Notes under the pieces: generated by a model | Databases searched by the model: none | What the model was told of the DNA's origin: nothing | Seen by the model: the letters and a program-made list of their open reading frames with translations, nothing else | Shown: one piece after another, positions 1-12,507 of the stretch | Layout of the letters: the number at the start of each line of letters is the position of its first letter | Numbering within the stretch: the first letter of the stretch is position 1 | Program-made: the position numbers and the translations under genes | Source of the DNA: Paragordius varius | Lineage: Eukaryota; Nematomorpha | DNA length: 64,000 nucleotides | NCBI GenBank assembly: GCA_964247055.1 | Contig: OZ176051.1 | Span: 6,448,001 to 6,512,000 of the forward strand | Reading direction: 5' to 3'

Positions 1-330
1 TATTTTGCAAAAAAATATTAAAACTATCAATAAATTTTTATTTGATGCAGGTTGGGTAGAGTAAAAAAAGTGAAAGATTTGGGGATAAGTTCAGATAGCT
101 TGATCAGATAATTTGAGAAAGAACAGCAGTTGGTGAAAATTTCAAGCGTGGATGCGATAAAAATATTGAGGTTAGAGTGAAAATAAGATATATAGTTCAG
201 TTGTTAGGCCCACAATGATGTATAATTTACAGACATGGAGCGTCGAAAAATCCGAATAAAGTCATTTTAACGTTATGGAAATGAAAATGCTTAGAATGAT
301 GTGTGGGTTAACAAGAAAGGACAAAGTTGA

Positions 331-366
<36 letters not shown>

Positions 367-600
367 GTGAGAGCACAGATGTTAAATAAATCGATAACAG
401 AAAGAATTTAATAAAATAGATAGCAAAAACAATAGAAAGTCTTATAGTTAAAAACGGTGCGCCTTAAAGAAAGATGGACACAATAAAGTACTAGAAAATT
501 ACAAACTAAAAGCTGAAGACGCTATAGAGAAAGTTCTATGACGAAACAGCCTATCTAACATCGCTCTGACAAATGAAAACATGCAAGTGATAATATTTTA
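1..600 (+). mobile_element. decayed 3' end of a non-LTR retrotransposon (LINE) reverse-transcriptase ORF
   Basis: Broken reading frames on the plus strand match the region just after the reverse-transcriptase core of RTE-like LINEs. About 209-258 reads PTMMYNLQTWSVEKSE (family form RPAMLYGSETW..), 262-333 reads MEMKMLRMMCGLTRKDKVEN (family MRMLRWMCGVTRKDKVRN), and about 505-545 reads KLKAEDAIEKVL (family LTEEDAQDRVLW). These pieces lie in order but in different frames with stops, and a (TA)n run at about 337-364 interrupts the coding trace. It is an old inactive copy lying beyond the last visible SMG5 exon, probably in an SMG5 intron. The clade is only approximate; LINE origin is well supported by the consecutive motifs. 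Confidence 0.75.
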
Positions 601-675
601 AGGTTAGTTACTTAAATAATGTAATCAATTACATTTTGCATTAATTTTTTTGAAAAAAATTTTTGCCATTCATAC

Positions 676-3600
676 CGATGATGTTTTGGAAACTAACACG
701 TTAGCTTCACATTGTAATCTGAGGTCACCCATTAATCTCATGAGTCGCTTTTTTTCGTCCAAAGCTAATCGATTATTATTGATTGAAACTTCAGATAAAT
801 TTTCATAATCTTTTACATCGTGGGTGCGTAAGTTGACATTTTCAGTATTTTTATAATCATCATTTTTATACATTTTTAGACCTGTGCTTGTTTTAATGCT
901 TATTGGGTAGTTTGACGGTTTCAAACTTGTACTAAGATGTTCCAAATCCTCATTTATTTCATCCACTCTATTCTAAAAAAATTTAAAATGACCATTTTTT
1001 TCAATATATAATTAATGATTTCACTTATGGTCTAATTATAAATTGCAATATACATGTCCCTTTTTTTATTTTTCATTATATCTTTCTTATTATGATAATC
1101 TAACGCTTTCAATAATAAATATCTATATGCTTAGAACATTAAACTAAAATTATTTTTAAAAATAATAAGGTCATAAAGTATCGGCTTTAAAAATAAAATT
1201 AAAAGGTGGTTTTAAATACCTGAGCAGCTCTCTTTATACTTCTAGTTTTGCGTTCCTTTTCCGCAATGGTGAATGTGTTAAAAAATTGATCAGTATCTTC
1301 ATCGTAAAGCACATCAATGTCCTTTATATTGGCAACGTAATAGGCAAATTGCCGGAGTTGCATGATACGAATCAAAGCCTATATTAATTTTTTTGTAAAG
1401 AACAAATAAAAAATATTATCTTAACACTCCTTATATTAGTTATATTTTTCCGCGTTACTTTAATAAAAAAAATATCAAATCATATTTGGATTTAGAATAA
1501 ATGTTTGCAATATAGGTTAACCTCATATTCTGGTTTCATAGGAGGTATGTCAAAAGCACTAAGATTTAGCATGTGTGTTTGAGAAGCTTTTAATGGCATA
1601 CAACCATAGAGATAGATATCTTCCGTAAGACTTATAAAATTACGTTTTCCATCACAGTAAAGTTGTGAGAAACGATCATAAAAGGATAAATTTGTCGAAT
1701 CTATCATTGCGATTGGACTGTTAATTCGATCACTTCGTTGACATAGTAATGGTTTTGGTCCTCGGCTGTCATAACTTTTTATTGCATCTGTTGTAAGGAA
1801 GGGGATAAAATGAAATTGTGGCTTATTTATTCGGACATAAATAAATATATAATAGAAAGAAAAGAAATTATGTAAATTACGGAAATCTAAAAAACGCAAT
1901 CATTTGGAGTATTATTTTATCAAAAGTTTTTCGTTTAAATGGAATTTTTACATTCAAAAGCAACATAAAACCAATATCTTTTCAAACAAACGAATTTTAT
2001 TAAATGCAATATCAACATTATTTCCCATAAAAATATTTTTCCTTGATTTCAATAGAAAAAAATGTACTAAAAGAGTTAATTTTAAAGTAATTGAACCGAA
2101 AATTTAAAAAACCCATTAATATAATAAAAATGTTACGTTACCTCTGGAAAACACTCCAGATTCCAATAAGGTATCCCGATGAAATTTGATATATGGCGAA
2201 TGTAAAAAAAGGTATTCCTTTAGTTCATGAAACATTTCTAAGGCGTGATATTAGATGATATAAAGAAACATATTTATGCAAAAATAAAAATGTAAAAATA
2301 TGATTTTTTTACTCAAATCTTTGATATGATTCTCGTTCGGCAACACATTGAAAAATGAAACAAAACTCGTCCATAAAGATTGGCAACTCTATATAAATCA
2401 TAAAAATTAGAATCCATAATATATTTTAAAGTAAAAATCTGTTTCCTCGTCTCAATATCAATCACCGACAATCACTAACAAACATATATTTCCAGTAAGT
2501 TATTAACTTTTTCGAAAAACGTAATATTTTATTTGACTGACAAAAAAGTGTTTTAAAGTGTACAAGCAATTAAGATTTTTAGTTTGATAAATATGCGCTT
2601 TAAATAAAAAACAATTTATCAAATACGCTAATGTAAAAGAAAGAAATAACCTTAGAGCACATTAAGAGTACTTCATTATGACTTTCAAGCCAATAACAAA
2701 ATATTTTAACGATTGGAAGCAGGGATTCCCCCTCCATTATTTCAATCAATTTTTCTATGATAACCATTGAGGAAGCATTGCTCGTTTGAGATGATGCTAT
2801 TGATTTATCTGTCGGTTTTAAAGGGTTTCCTCCCTCCTTCGAAGTGTCTTGAGACGTTTGAAAAGTCAAACTCCCTTGTCGTTGACTAATGACGGATATT
2901 CGATCAATACTGCCCAAATCTGATTGACAAAAATATATATATAACATTAAATAATTTTATAATGACCATTTTTATGAAATTTTGGTGGAGCACACATAAT
3001 TTGTATCGTGTTAAAGAGTATCAAAACAAGTATAAAACTAGCATTCTATGATTATGTTGAGGTAAAAGTATGATTTATCATTATTTTCAGCAGTTAATTT
3101 TTATGTCTTAAATGTTTCCAAGACAATGTAACAATTCTTCTTGGTAATTTGATATAAGAGATTCTATTTGGTTATTAAAAATGTTTTCCAAGATAATTCA
3201 GAAAAATTATACTAAAATTTAAGTTAATACCTGTGTTCATGCTTTATTACTTAAAATGTGATCTAAAATTTCTAATTTTAGACTCTAAATTAAAAAAGTT
3301 AGGTATAAATAACAACTATATGTAAATTATATTTATAAAATTATACGATCACTAGTAACAAAAGGGGTGTGTCAAACATTATATCACAAGATATTTTATT
3401 GTTTGGTTTCACAAATTTTTGATAATTTATAAATTTACATCAGCATTTACCATAAATTTCATTCAAGCATTGAGCGGAATGTTTTATCGATGTTGTGGTA
3501 GAAACTTTGTCACTCTTTTTCTTTGCCACTGTCTTTAAACTTAGTGATTTGCTGCGTCTTTCTTTAGCGGACGGACTTTTTAAGTATCTCCTTTCTTCAT

Positions 3601-6600
3601 TTTCTGGCAAATGTTTGATTGAATTCGATGTAACTGATTGTGTTGATTTATTCTCGTCGGATTCAGATACCTCATCTATGAATAAAAAAATTTAAAATTT
3701 TAATTTTACTGTTAATTGTGGATAATTGAAATGATCCATTCATATTACAGTGAAATTTAGAAAAATATAACATAAAGGTGCAAGGTAAAGTCTAATAAAG
3801 CCATTCATATTAGATAAATAAACGACTGTTATTTCGTTTTAAGTCAATGTACTTTTAAATCCTTAGTTTTTAATATAAAGTTTATATGGATAAGCTTATT
3901 TGTGTGATGTTAAAAAAACCCTTACATTTAAATTTTACAGCCCGAGATTTAACATCTTCTATAATAAAATATTAATTATTTAAAATATGGTTGATTTAAA
4001 ACAGACAAATTGCGGCATTATAAAAAAAAAGTAATTTTGCTTTAAATTTTGCCGCCTCATTCAGAATTTCTGCTGTTTTTTTAATTCAAAAACATCATAT
4101 AGTTTTAAAAATAAATAATAAAACTTTAAGAGGTAAACATACCACTTTCATCCAAATATTCAGAGTTGTCTTCATCTGATTGCATGCTAAGACTTTCATC
4201 ATCGGAATAATCTAATTCTCGTCTTTTACGAATTTTTCTATTTTTAGAATACGTTGCATCTAACCAAAACTCATCAGTCTCTATCTGAGTACTATTAATT
4301 AATTCCATGTGTCTAATAATGGTATCAAAAAATTAACATTATTTGATACAATAAAACTACTCACCCTTATAATGAGCTCATTAATAATTTATTACTCATT
4401 AAAATAACTTATTGGTCATGGTAATTATTTTTTCCAATTTTCAATCTTGAATGCCTAATAAAAAGTGTACCTTTCCATAAAATAATTAGTTTGAGTTTTT
4501 TTGGGCTTCATTCTCTTATATCAAGAGGTAAATGCATATATTTTTGTCAAATTTGCGTTTTTAAAAATATATAATTGCATCAAAAATCAGATAAGAAATC
4601 GTTGTTAAATAATGAAAAAATAATTTTTTGAGATGTCATACTTTTCTATATAGAAATAGCTTATTGATCAATATTACTTATAACTACGGCAATCATAAAT
4701 TAACAATAGATACGAAATAATACTTGATTTAATCAAAAATGTTGTTAATATTAAAATATAATTACCGTGATTTATCACTTCCAGTAGCCGAATTTAAAGA
4801 TTTTTCCTGTGAAAAATAATTAAGTATAAAAATAAACTTCTATCTTATTGTCATCCATTAGAGGCATATCATCTAAATAAAAAAATAAGAAAATAGAATG
4901 GATATAAAAAAGGAATATTCATATTTGTATAGATTTTCATGAAACCAATGTGACTTTAAAGTTCTGAAAAACTCAAAATTAACCTTTAAACACTTTAACA
5001 TCGCTCTGTATTCCAAAAATACGCCTTAAATATTATTATCCCGCAAACAATTATTTGTGGGGCTAGATACAGTTTCAATTTTATTTATTTCTAGTTCTTA
5101 AAAAATATATATTCGAAACTATAAACATAGTGGGTTTTTTTCAAAACTTTTTTGTAGATATTTTGCAAGCATGTAAAGATAAAAAATTATCCATAATTAT
5201 ATATATTGGAAACTAATTTTTATTTTCAGGAATAACAAACTGATATAATAATCTAGAAAATGGATGACTAAAACATATTTTAATTTTCTTCAAAATAATT
5301 TAGCTCATTTTTAGGGTTAATTTAAATTTGGTCAATACACGCAGTAGAGATAAAACGCGAAAATTAATATACAAATTTTTGAAACATTTTAAATCTTTAT
5401 ACTAACTTAAAGTGTTTGAGTTTGAAATTAATAGATGTAGATTATCATAGCATATCAATTATTTCACAATAGGCTATGTAAAGGAGTCTGATACGTCTTT
5501 ACTAAAAAAATTGTCCATAGATTTTTTGATAATTTTAATTTTTTCCTGTAAAATAAAAAAAAACCTCGTTTCTCATGAACCATATCCGAACTTTTTAACA
5601 AATCTTCATGATGAGCAAGCATAAAAGTACGAATCTTTCGATGTAAATTACTGACCACAGCATTAAGTATATAAGTACAAAATCCAATGGTAAATGCTAC
5701 GGCTAGCGACAAATTATTTGAACCTTTGAAGATAAATTTATACCATAAAAAATATATTAAAGCTTGTTTTTATTTGGTATGTTCTGAGAAAAATTTTAAT
5801 AAAATATGACACATTATTTAAATAAGTTTAAGGAAAAAATAAACATATTAGAATATATATAACATATAAATTTAACATATTTAACATGCTAACTCGAAAA
5901 ACATTTTAGATGTAACAAATAAAAACAATACTCATATATTTATTCAATTAGATTAATTTAATAATTATCCGCTTTTAATAATCACTTTTAGCTTATATTA
6001 AATTTTTCTTCAATTTTTATTCCAATTACTCGGTTACTAATGATTAACTGGCTATATATGATCAAGAATGCCTTAAGTATTTTTAAGCTAAACGCCTCTA
6101 TGCTTTATTTTAATCTAAAACTCAATCCTAGTTTAACTACTGTTTTCCTGGATAAATTTATCACAATAAATAAATGTTCGTAATACCAACCAGTATTTTG
6201 TAGTACAGTGATTAGGAGAAAACATAGAGTTGTCATTTGCAATACTATCCGTGCATTTAAACATTCCTCCCCAGGTTTTGCATAATAACGGTCATTTAAA
6301 AATGTTATCCCTACTGCTATTGTAGTCTGTTGATTTTCGTCAATTTTTGAATCAATCATATTTGAATTATTTTTTTTCGCCTTAAAATGTTTATCCAATT
6401 CAGTGGAAAAAAGGAGGAGTACATCTTGACCCAACATTTGTAATGCTTTCATATCCAATCTTGTTAGAAAAAAACACATATTTTTTATGAAAACCCAAAA
6501 CAAAGTTTATTGTATAAATTTTGTTAACATATTTTGTTTACTTTAATTCTTCATTGTAAAATGCATCGAGGAAATAAATAAATTTAATCGCTAGTAAGGA

Positions 6601-7834
6601 CATTGGGTTGTATCTGTAAAATTGTAAGAAAATTTATAATTTTAATTTAGGTTTAAATTATTTTAGAAACATTGCAAAGGAGCTTAAAAATTGATGGATC
6701 TAACAAATCCTATATTGATCTTATGAATAACTGATGTATGTAATCAAAATATAATAAAAAACAGCTAAACGTAAATATAAAAACAGATATAAAGATAATA
6801 ATTAAGTGTAAAAATATTTTTGATAGAAAATATGCCATCCATTACAAAATTAATAGTTAACAAAAAAACACATCACTTTACAGAAGGGTTAATATTGGAG
6901 CCCGCAAGAATTTTCAAAAAATATTAAATAATTAAAAAAAGGCAAAAAATGTTCAAAATGGTAAGGTAATAAATATATTGTTTTCGTATTTTTTTTACAG
7001 TCGTATGTCTGAATAAAAAAATATTGGCCATATAATTTGCGTATGCTGCCCGTAAAGTTTTCAAATCGAAAATGCGGGCCGCGCAACAATTAGTGTTGAA
7101 TATATAGACAAAAAATAAAAACAAAATTAACTAGATATATATAAACATATATATATATATATATATCTATATATAATATACTGTTGGCGAGCAAAAAACG
7201 TATTTTTCATGACTTGTTTGTACATTGGGCGAACGCGGTCAAAGATTCGTTTCAAATTAGCGTGAGCCCCTTCAAAACTTTGTATACTCAGAGTACTAAT
7301 ACATAAAAATATTTTAAATTAGAAAACAGTGCTTATAATAAATTATTTTATTTTATTGTCTTAAGAATAGACCTACAAATATCTAACGTTTAAAGTCATT
7401 CATATATTTTTAAATTGAATTATTGTGAATATTTTTGTGTGTTAAAAAGCCATCAACTGTTCATATGCTTTTTGGGGCCAAAAGAATTATAATTCAATAT
7501 ATTGCATTGAGCTAAAATAAGAGATTCATCGAACACAAATTTACCATTAATCTTAAGTATATTAGTTATGTCAAATAATTATACCTTTTAAATTATTTTT
7601 AAAAATACTTATATATAAAATTTTATCGCATTTAATAATTGTAATTTACAAAACACTCCTACTTTTAATCAAAATAATAAAAACATGCTTATTATTTATG
7701 TGGTCTCATTTTGGCAAAAATAGGGATTTGAGTTTTAAAAAAAATTATACCAGTTCATGTAATGAAAGATTGAGGAGAGACCTTGATAACGCCCATTATA
7801 CAATGTTCCCAATTGACTGTGAGGCATTCCTAAG

Positions 7835-7868
<34 letters not shown>

Positions 7869-9623
7869 AAATATTAAATAATATTTAATATTGTTAGGGA
7901 GGCGTTGTGTAATAAAATTTTGTAATTTGTCATTAAATTTTATATTGTATTTAATTACATGATAAATTATAATTTGAATAATTAACAATGGTTCAAATAT
8001 GCCTAAAAAATCTCTAGTCTACATTGTTTAATAAATATGTTTCATGGCCAATTTTTAAAGTTTTACTATATTATACAGTACTAACCACATGGATCAAATT
8101 AACAAATAAAATAGTGACTTTATAAATTTAATTTCTCCCATTTTAGTTAGATTATGTAATTTATTTTAAGCCTATAAGCGGTCTTTATTCAGTCTTAATG
8201 CTTATCTTAAGATATATAGAATTGATTTTTAAACGAGGCCAAAAATAAAAATAACTAAGCACATGTGAGCACAATGTGCAAAAATTTTGAGATTCTGGCT
8301 TACTCAAAAACATTTTTATATCGAAATATTTTGTAAGTATAACGTTTATTTAATTTGGACCAATTAAACCTTATTATACGAATTCTAGGGCTATAAATTA
8401 GGGTCACTTTTGCCTAAATTAAAATTTTGAATAAAAGTTGCGCAACACAATATTGTGTGTAAATATACACATGAAACAGTTTTAAGAATTAGAAAAGATA
8501 TGTGGCAATAAAAGTTACGTACATTTTAACTTAACCAGAGAGCCTAAATCCATCTGTCAACATCTTAAAAACAACATAAAAAGAGCCATAATTTTACTCA
8601 TTTATATGTAAAAATATATTTTTCTATATTTTAGTTTACATTTCATAAAGCACAAAAAACTAAAAATTATATCAAAAACATATTAAATAACAACAATCTC
8701 AAAAATTAAACTGTTTTGTTTTCAAATTCGATAATAATAGACCGAATGTATTTTACAAAACAATAAAAATAATAAAAATTAAATGATATAAACTGTTTAT
8801 TAAATTTTTTTTTCATATGGATTTAGAAAAGCAAATTAAACATAAAAAGGTGTTAATTTTGCCAAAAATAAAATTAATAATAATTGTAAAAAATTAAACC
8901 TAAATCTGGTATGATCATTATGGCTTTATGATAATATTTTTCCGCAACAACCGAATATTGTTGATATCTGGTTTCATCAACGTCAGCTAAATATCTAACT
9001 AAAATTAGTAAATAAAAAAAAATAAAATAAAACCTAAATCACCCAAATATATCAAAGTTTGATGCGCTATATTAGTTATTTTCAAGTTTTCAGCTGAGTC
9101 CATATCTTTTTTTATACCTATGATTTATATTTAACAAAAATAAATACTAGCTTCGGTAAAGAAGTTTATGTTGGAATTTAGAACAAACGAGGAAACATCA
9201 TCAATTTTCACATGATTATTGCCGGTTTGAATAATTGATAGAATTTTTTGATAATATCCGATTGATGCAAAGGTGTAACCAAAAAAGGATACATAAAATA
9301 GGGATTTTTCAGGCAAAGAATTACGCTTTATTTTAATCAAAATATACTTTAATGTCTTTTTTCATATATTGTAAAGGGTCATATATTGCTTTTCTCCAGA
9401 TAATTAATTCCACACTTTTATATTCATCATATCTACTCTTTTTTAAAAACTCTAGCCCTATATTTTTCAAACTGAAATTAATTTTAGCAAACTTTTCGCG
9501 TAAGTTTAGGATATCACTCCCAAAAATTTTGCTTGAACCTTCGTGGGTTTTAACGTAATGATCAATTTTGTTTGTAATAATTTGAATGCTGTTTGTAATA
9601 TTTGCAGCCTTTTGATCGTACAT
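676..9623 (-). CDS. SMG5: SMG5, nonsense-mediated mRNA decay factor (17 exons, PIN domain off window)
   Basis: SMG5 binds SMG7 and phospho-UPF1 through a 14-3-3-like N-terminal fold and promotes decay of premature-stop mRNAs. Exons, read downward: 9623-9348, 9325-9148, 9117-9034, 8998-8900, 7829-7751, 7295-7200, 6459-6191, 5723-5503, 4806-4766, 4312-4143, 3675-3451, 2919-2651, 2388-2313, 2237-2142, 1787-1522, 1378-1220, 972-676. Phases agree throughout (967 codons). Landmarks against remembered human SMG5: VELIIWRKAIYDPLQYMKK (EELLWRKVYYEVIQLIK), IAHQTLIYLGDL, MPHSQLGTLYNG (MPFNQLGTLAG), SFEGAHANLKRIFD (SFEGAYGNLKRLYD), LAVAFTIGFCTYIL, acidic Ser-rich linkers in exons 10-11, EGESLLPIVKIFCYWL, SLWTSFVSFFNVLP, and EKKRLMRLMGDLRLQCE (NRLMRDMAQLRLQLE). 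The start is the only suitable ATG before exon 1. Exon 17 ends at a GTATGA donor exactly where the human protein nears its PIN domain, so that domain should lie left of the window. Identity is very secure; small exons are less so. Confidence 0.92.
6889..7090. repeat. GC-richer patch in an SMG5 intron, possible hAT-like remnant
   Basis: Inside the intron 7199-6460, two short GC-rich motifs stand out: gagcccgcaagaatttt near 6,898 and, in the opposite sense, gcgggccgcgcaac near 7,073. Similar gcccgc/ggccgc motifs occur in the hAT-like ends at 24.6, 25.7 and 41.1 kb. Overlapping open frames here do not fit SMG5 and are not called as genes. The family link is tentative. Confidence 0.25.
8999..9347 (-). 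other. three very short SMG5 introns (22, 30 and 35 nt)
   Basis: Introns at 9347-9326 (22 nt), 9147-9118 (30 nt) and 9033-8999 (35 nt). Each begins GT (GTATAT, GTATTT, GTTTTA), ends AG and is almost wholly A/T. Removing the 22-mer shifts frame by one base and joins YMKKDIK to RNSLPEKSLFYV, which continues the SMG5 alignment. Removing the other two gives IYLGDLVRYLADVDE, matching the family's VYLGDLSRYQNELAGVD. They separate the first four exons; later introns in this gene are 75-1,070 nt. Confidence 0.8.
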
Positions 9624-12507
9624 CAACTTTCATGTGGTTCAATTTTTATAAGGTGCATACCGCATGTTAATTATATTCAGGATACACAATGATTTGATTT
9701 AAATTGGAATGGTTGGAAACCCAGGCCTGTTTAAAATTAAAAACTTTAAAAAGTATGGAAGCAACTGAAACCATGGCTAAAGTTTGCACTTAAAATCATT
9801 AATGAACCGAAGTTTAAAATTATTAAAAAATACTTGGAATTACTTTTAAGGTAACCAAAGATGATAATATGGCCAACAGACCTGTGTACATTGCCTAAAT
9901 ATATAAATACAAAATAAACCAGCTTTTTTGTTTTTATGGCAGTAGTAATTTATATATAAATTTAACATAAATTTTAGCTTTAAAGTTAACACATCAATCC
10001 ATGGTTAAGTTGATATTTTTTAAAAACTACTGAAAAAAACGATTTAATTTAAATTTATGCTTTTATCCTAAAAATATTAATTAAATAAGCCAAAATATCT
10101 AAATTTATGTTCGCGAAATTCCGTGTCACCAACTTAGACGCCATTATCTTTGCGAAATATTGTTTTTACTTGATTCTAAGCCTAAAATTAAGCATAATTT
10201 TTTTAAAATTATGGGTCGGGTGATAAAAAAATTTTTTTGACTTGACTGGCAAGTTTTTCAAGTCGTGGCTTGCTTTCATGTGATAAAAAAAAATTAACAT
10301 TACACGACTTAAGTCAAGCGAGAAAACTTGATGATGAGGTGATAAAAAATCATATGTTCAAGTAAAACTTAAAGATTTTGCAAGTGTGGTGTAGGGCACA
10401 CTTGACAGATTTAAAAATATGGATAAAATTATTTTGGAAACTATTTATGTGCAAAATTTAGGTTTAATATGTAATTCGAACCTTTGTTATTGCTATAAAT
10501 TGTTAATTTGATAAATTTTGGTTAATTAATCCATTCATTGGGTGGATACAAAAGAGGATAAATTTATAGAAACACTCTGCTAATATTAAATAACAAGGCA
10601 CATAAAAATATGCTAAATATATTAATTCCGTGACCGAAAAAAATTAGATTCTCGAAGATTTCTAAAATTAATAATTAATATTAATCTTGTAAAATTTCAA
10701 ATCTTTGTTTAATAAAAGCAAAACTTCACTTTAACCAATTTAAAGAATTTATTTCATCATAAATTTATTTCGAATGTAATGTATATAATCAATTAAAAAT
10801 AATTATGTTATGTTGTATAAACATCTTCCCATTATATTTGCAACTGGACTCCAAACAAAATAAGTAGTGTGGTAAAATAATGGAAAGTGTTCTAAGGGCG
10901 AATGGTTTCATTAATCTAAAAATTAATACCAGGCTCACAATTTAGAAACTCTATAATATTAAATAAGATACGTGCTAGTGAGTTTGAAAAAACTTCAATA
11001 AATGCATATTGTTTAATTGTTTATCTTTTTGTGCCTTATTTCATAAATTTTAGCTAAAAATGATTAAAAAAAATTCCATAAAATCCGAATTGGGTGGCAA
11101 AAAACTGTTACATTCATAAGGAAAAGACTTGACTTAAGTGTTATTTTTATCACCGATCTTCAAGTGTACACTTGCTGGCTTAAGTAATCTTGCTCAACTT
11201 GCCACGCTTGGCTTACAAGTCAAGTGCGACTTTTTTTATCACCCCACCCTATATTTAACATTTATGTAAACAAAAAAGTCGTATATTTTGCATTGTTATT
11301 ATATTGAGCTTTTGCACACATGTCATGATGTCTAAATTTTTACCTTTGGGTTTTACCTCTCAAAAGGTAGTATCAAGTATAGAAATATTTTATCACGTTC
11401 GGTTTATAATTTATAAATGTGCAAACTTTTGCCATGGTTTCAATTTATTCCATATTTTTTATGTATTTGATATTAAATAAGCCTGGGGTATCTAACTACC
11501 CAATTTGAATCGAAAAACTGAAAGGATGTTGTATCCAATAAACACGATATTTTCAAAATGTAAAATAAAAATGGTGAATAAGTTTGCCATGTAATTTTTT
11601 TTTAAACTAAAATTTATTTAGATATTTCAGCTCATTTATATAATATTTATTAACATAAAGCATATAATTAAATTAAGACCGTTTCCTTAGCGATTTCATA
11701 CCGTTTCCATCATGGCTACGCTAGTGTAGATAAAATAATCGCAAATAAATATAGTCGGGAGTATTTGGACACATTTGGAAAGTGTTATATAATGACATAA
11801 ACAAAAACATAACCAAAAATGATATTGTTGAGCCAAAATTAAATAAATTTAATAGTCAAGAATATGCAAATACCTCTTAAACATTTCAATTAAATTAGAT
11901 GGATCGTATTGATGAGTTGCTAAATATGCGTAAACCTTTTTAGATTTTGATATAATCTGAAGCGTGAGGTATTTTGAATGGTGGAAACAGTAAAACACTT
12001 TAAGATATTAAAAAAATTCTATAAAACTTGATTATTTTGATTTTTTTATCCCCTCTTTAAAACTTGATGAAATATATATGTGATATTGAAATTTTGGATT
12101 ATCATGGTGCTTTTGATCTGCCGTTATGAATAGATTAAAACTTGGATACAGCACATTCATTTCAGTCTTTCTATTCGAATTGATTGTGTAACCCCATGCT
12201 TACTTCAAATATGGAAAGAATTGAAAGCATGGCAAAAGTTGGCACCTATATAACATTTATGAACCAAAATATAAATAAATTCATTTAATATACTTGACAC
12301 TTATATTAGAATTTAAGGTTAAAACTTGGTCAACATGAAATGTCTTTATTAGCTAATAATTAAAATAAATACATATCATTTAAATAAAATAAGCTTATAT
12401 TTTAGTTTTAACACTTCGATTCAAATTGGGTTATCTAAATACCCCAGACTAAATTTCAGTTAGGATTTTTAAAAAACTACTGAAGGAAACGGTCCCAATT
12501 TAAATTT
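9624..12507. repeat. SMG5-mS27 divergent intergenic region filled with repeats
   Basis: No gene was found. The region separates the start codons of SMG5 (leftward) and mS27 (rightward), so it should hold both promoters. Three copies of one dispersed repeat are recognisable: about 9,747-10,110 (+), 11,405-11,710 (-) and 12,099-12,560 (+). Shared pieces are ggcaaaagttggcac, gattcaaattgggt..cccag, and aaactactgaa..aacg..aatttaaatttatgc. The order of pieces differs in the minus copy, so the copies are rearranged rather than simple duplicates. A separate terminal-inverted-repeat element sits between the first two. Confidence 0.6.
10213..11250. mobile_element. non-autonomous DNA transposon with long terminal inverted repeats (about 1.04 kb)
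   Basis: The left end, gggtcgggtgataaaaaaa, is answered at the right by tttttttatcaccccaccct, its near reverse complement. The inverted repeats continue inward for about 100-130 bp with several acttgac/gtcaagt motifs and a second gtgataaaaa block. No transposase-like frame lies between the ends. A clear target-site duplication was not seen, so the superfamily is unknown. It lies between two copies of another repeat and probably inserted after them. Confidence 0.65.

Noticed and set aside
5546-5564. A 19-nt GT-AG segment inside SMG5 exon 8
   Set aside because: Removing it gives an immediate stop, whereas reading through reaches a phase-0 donor (TTA|GTAAAG) that joins the next exon.
6889-7124. 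Two overlapping 66-codon minus-strand frames
   Set aside because: They lie in an SMG5 intron, do not fit the SMG5 alignment or phases, and coincide with a repeat-like GC patch.
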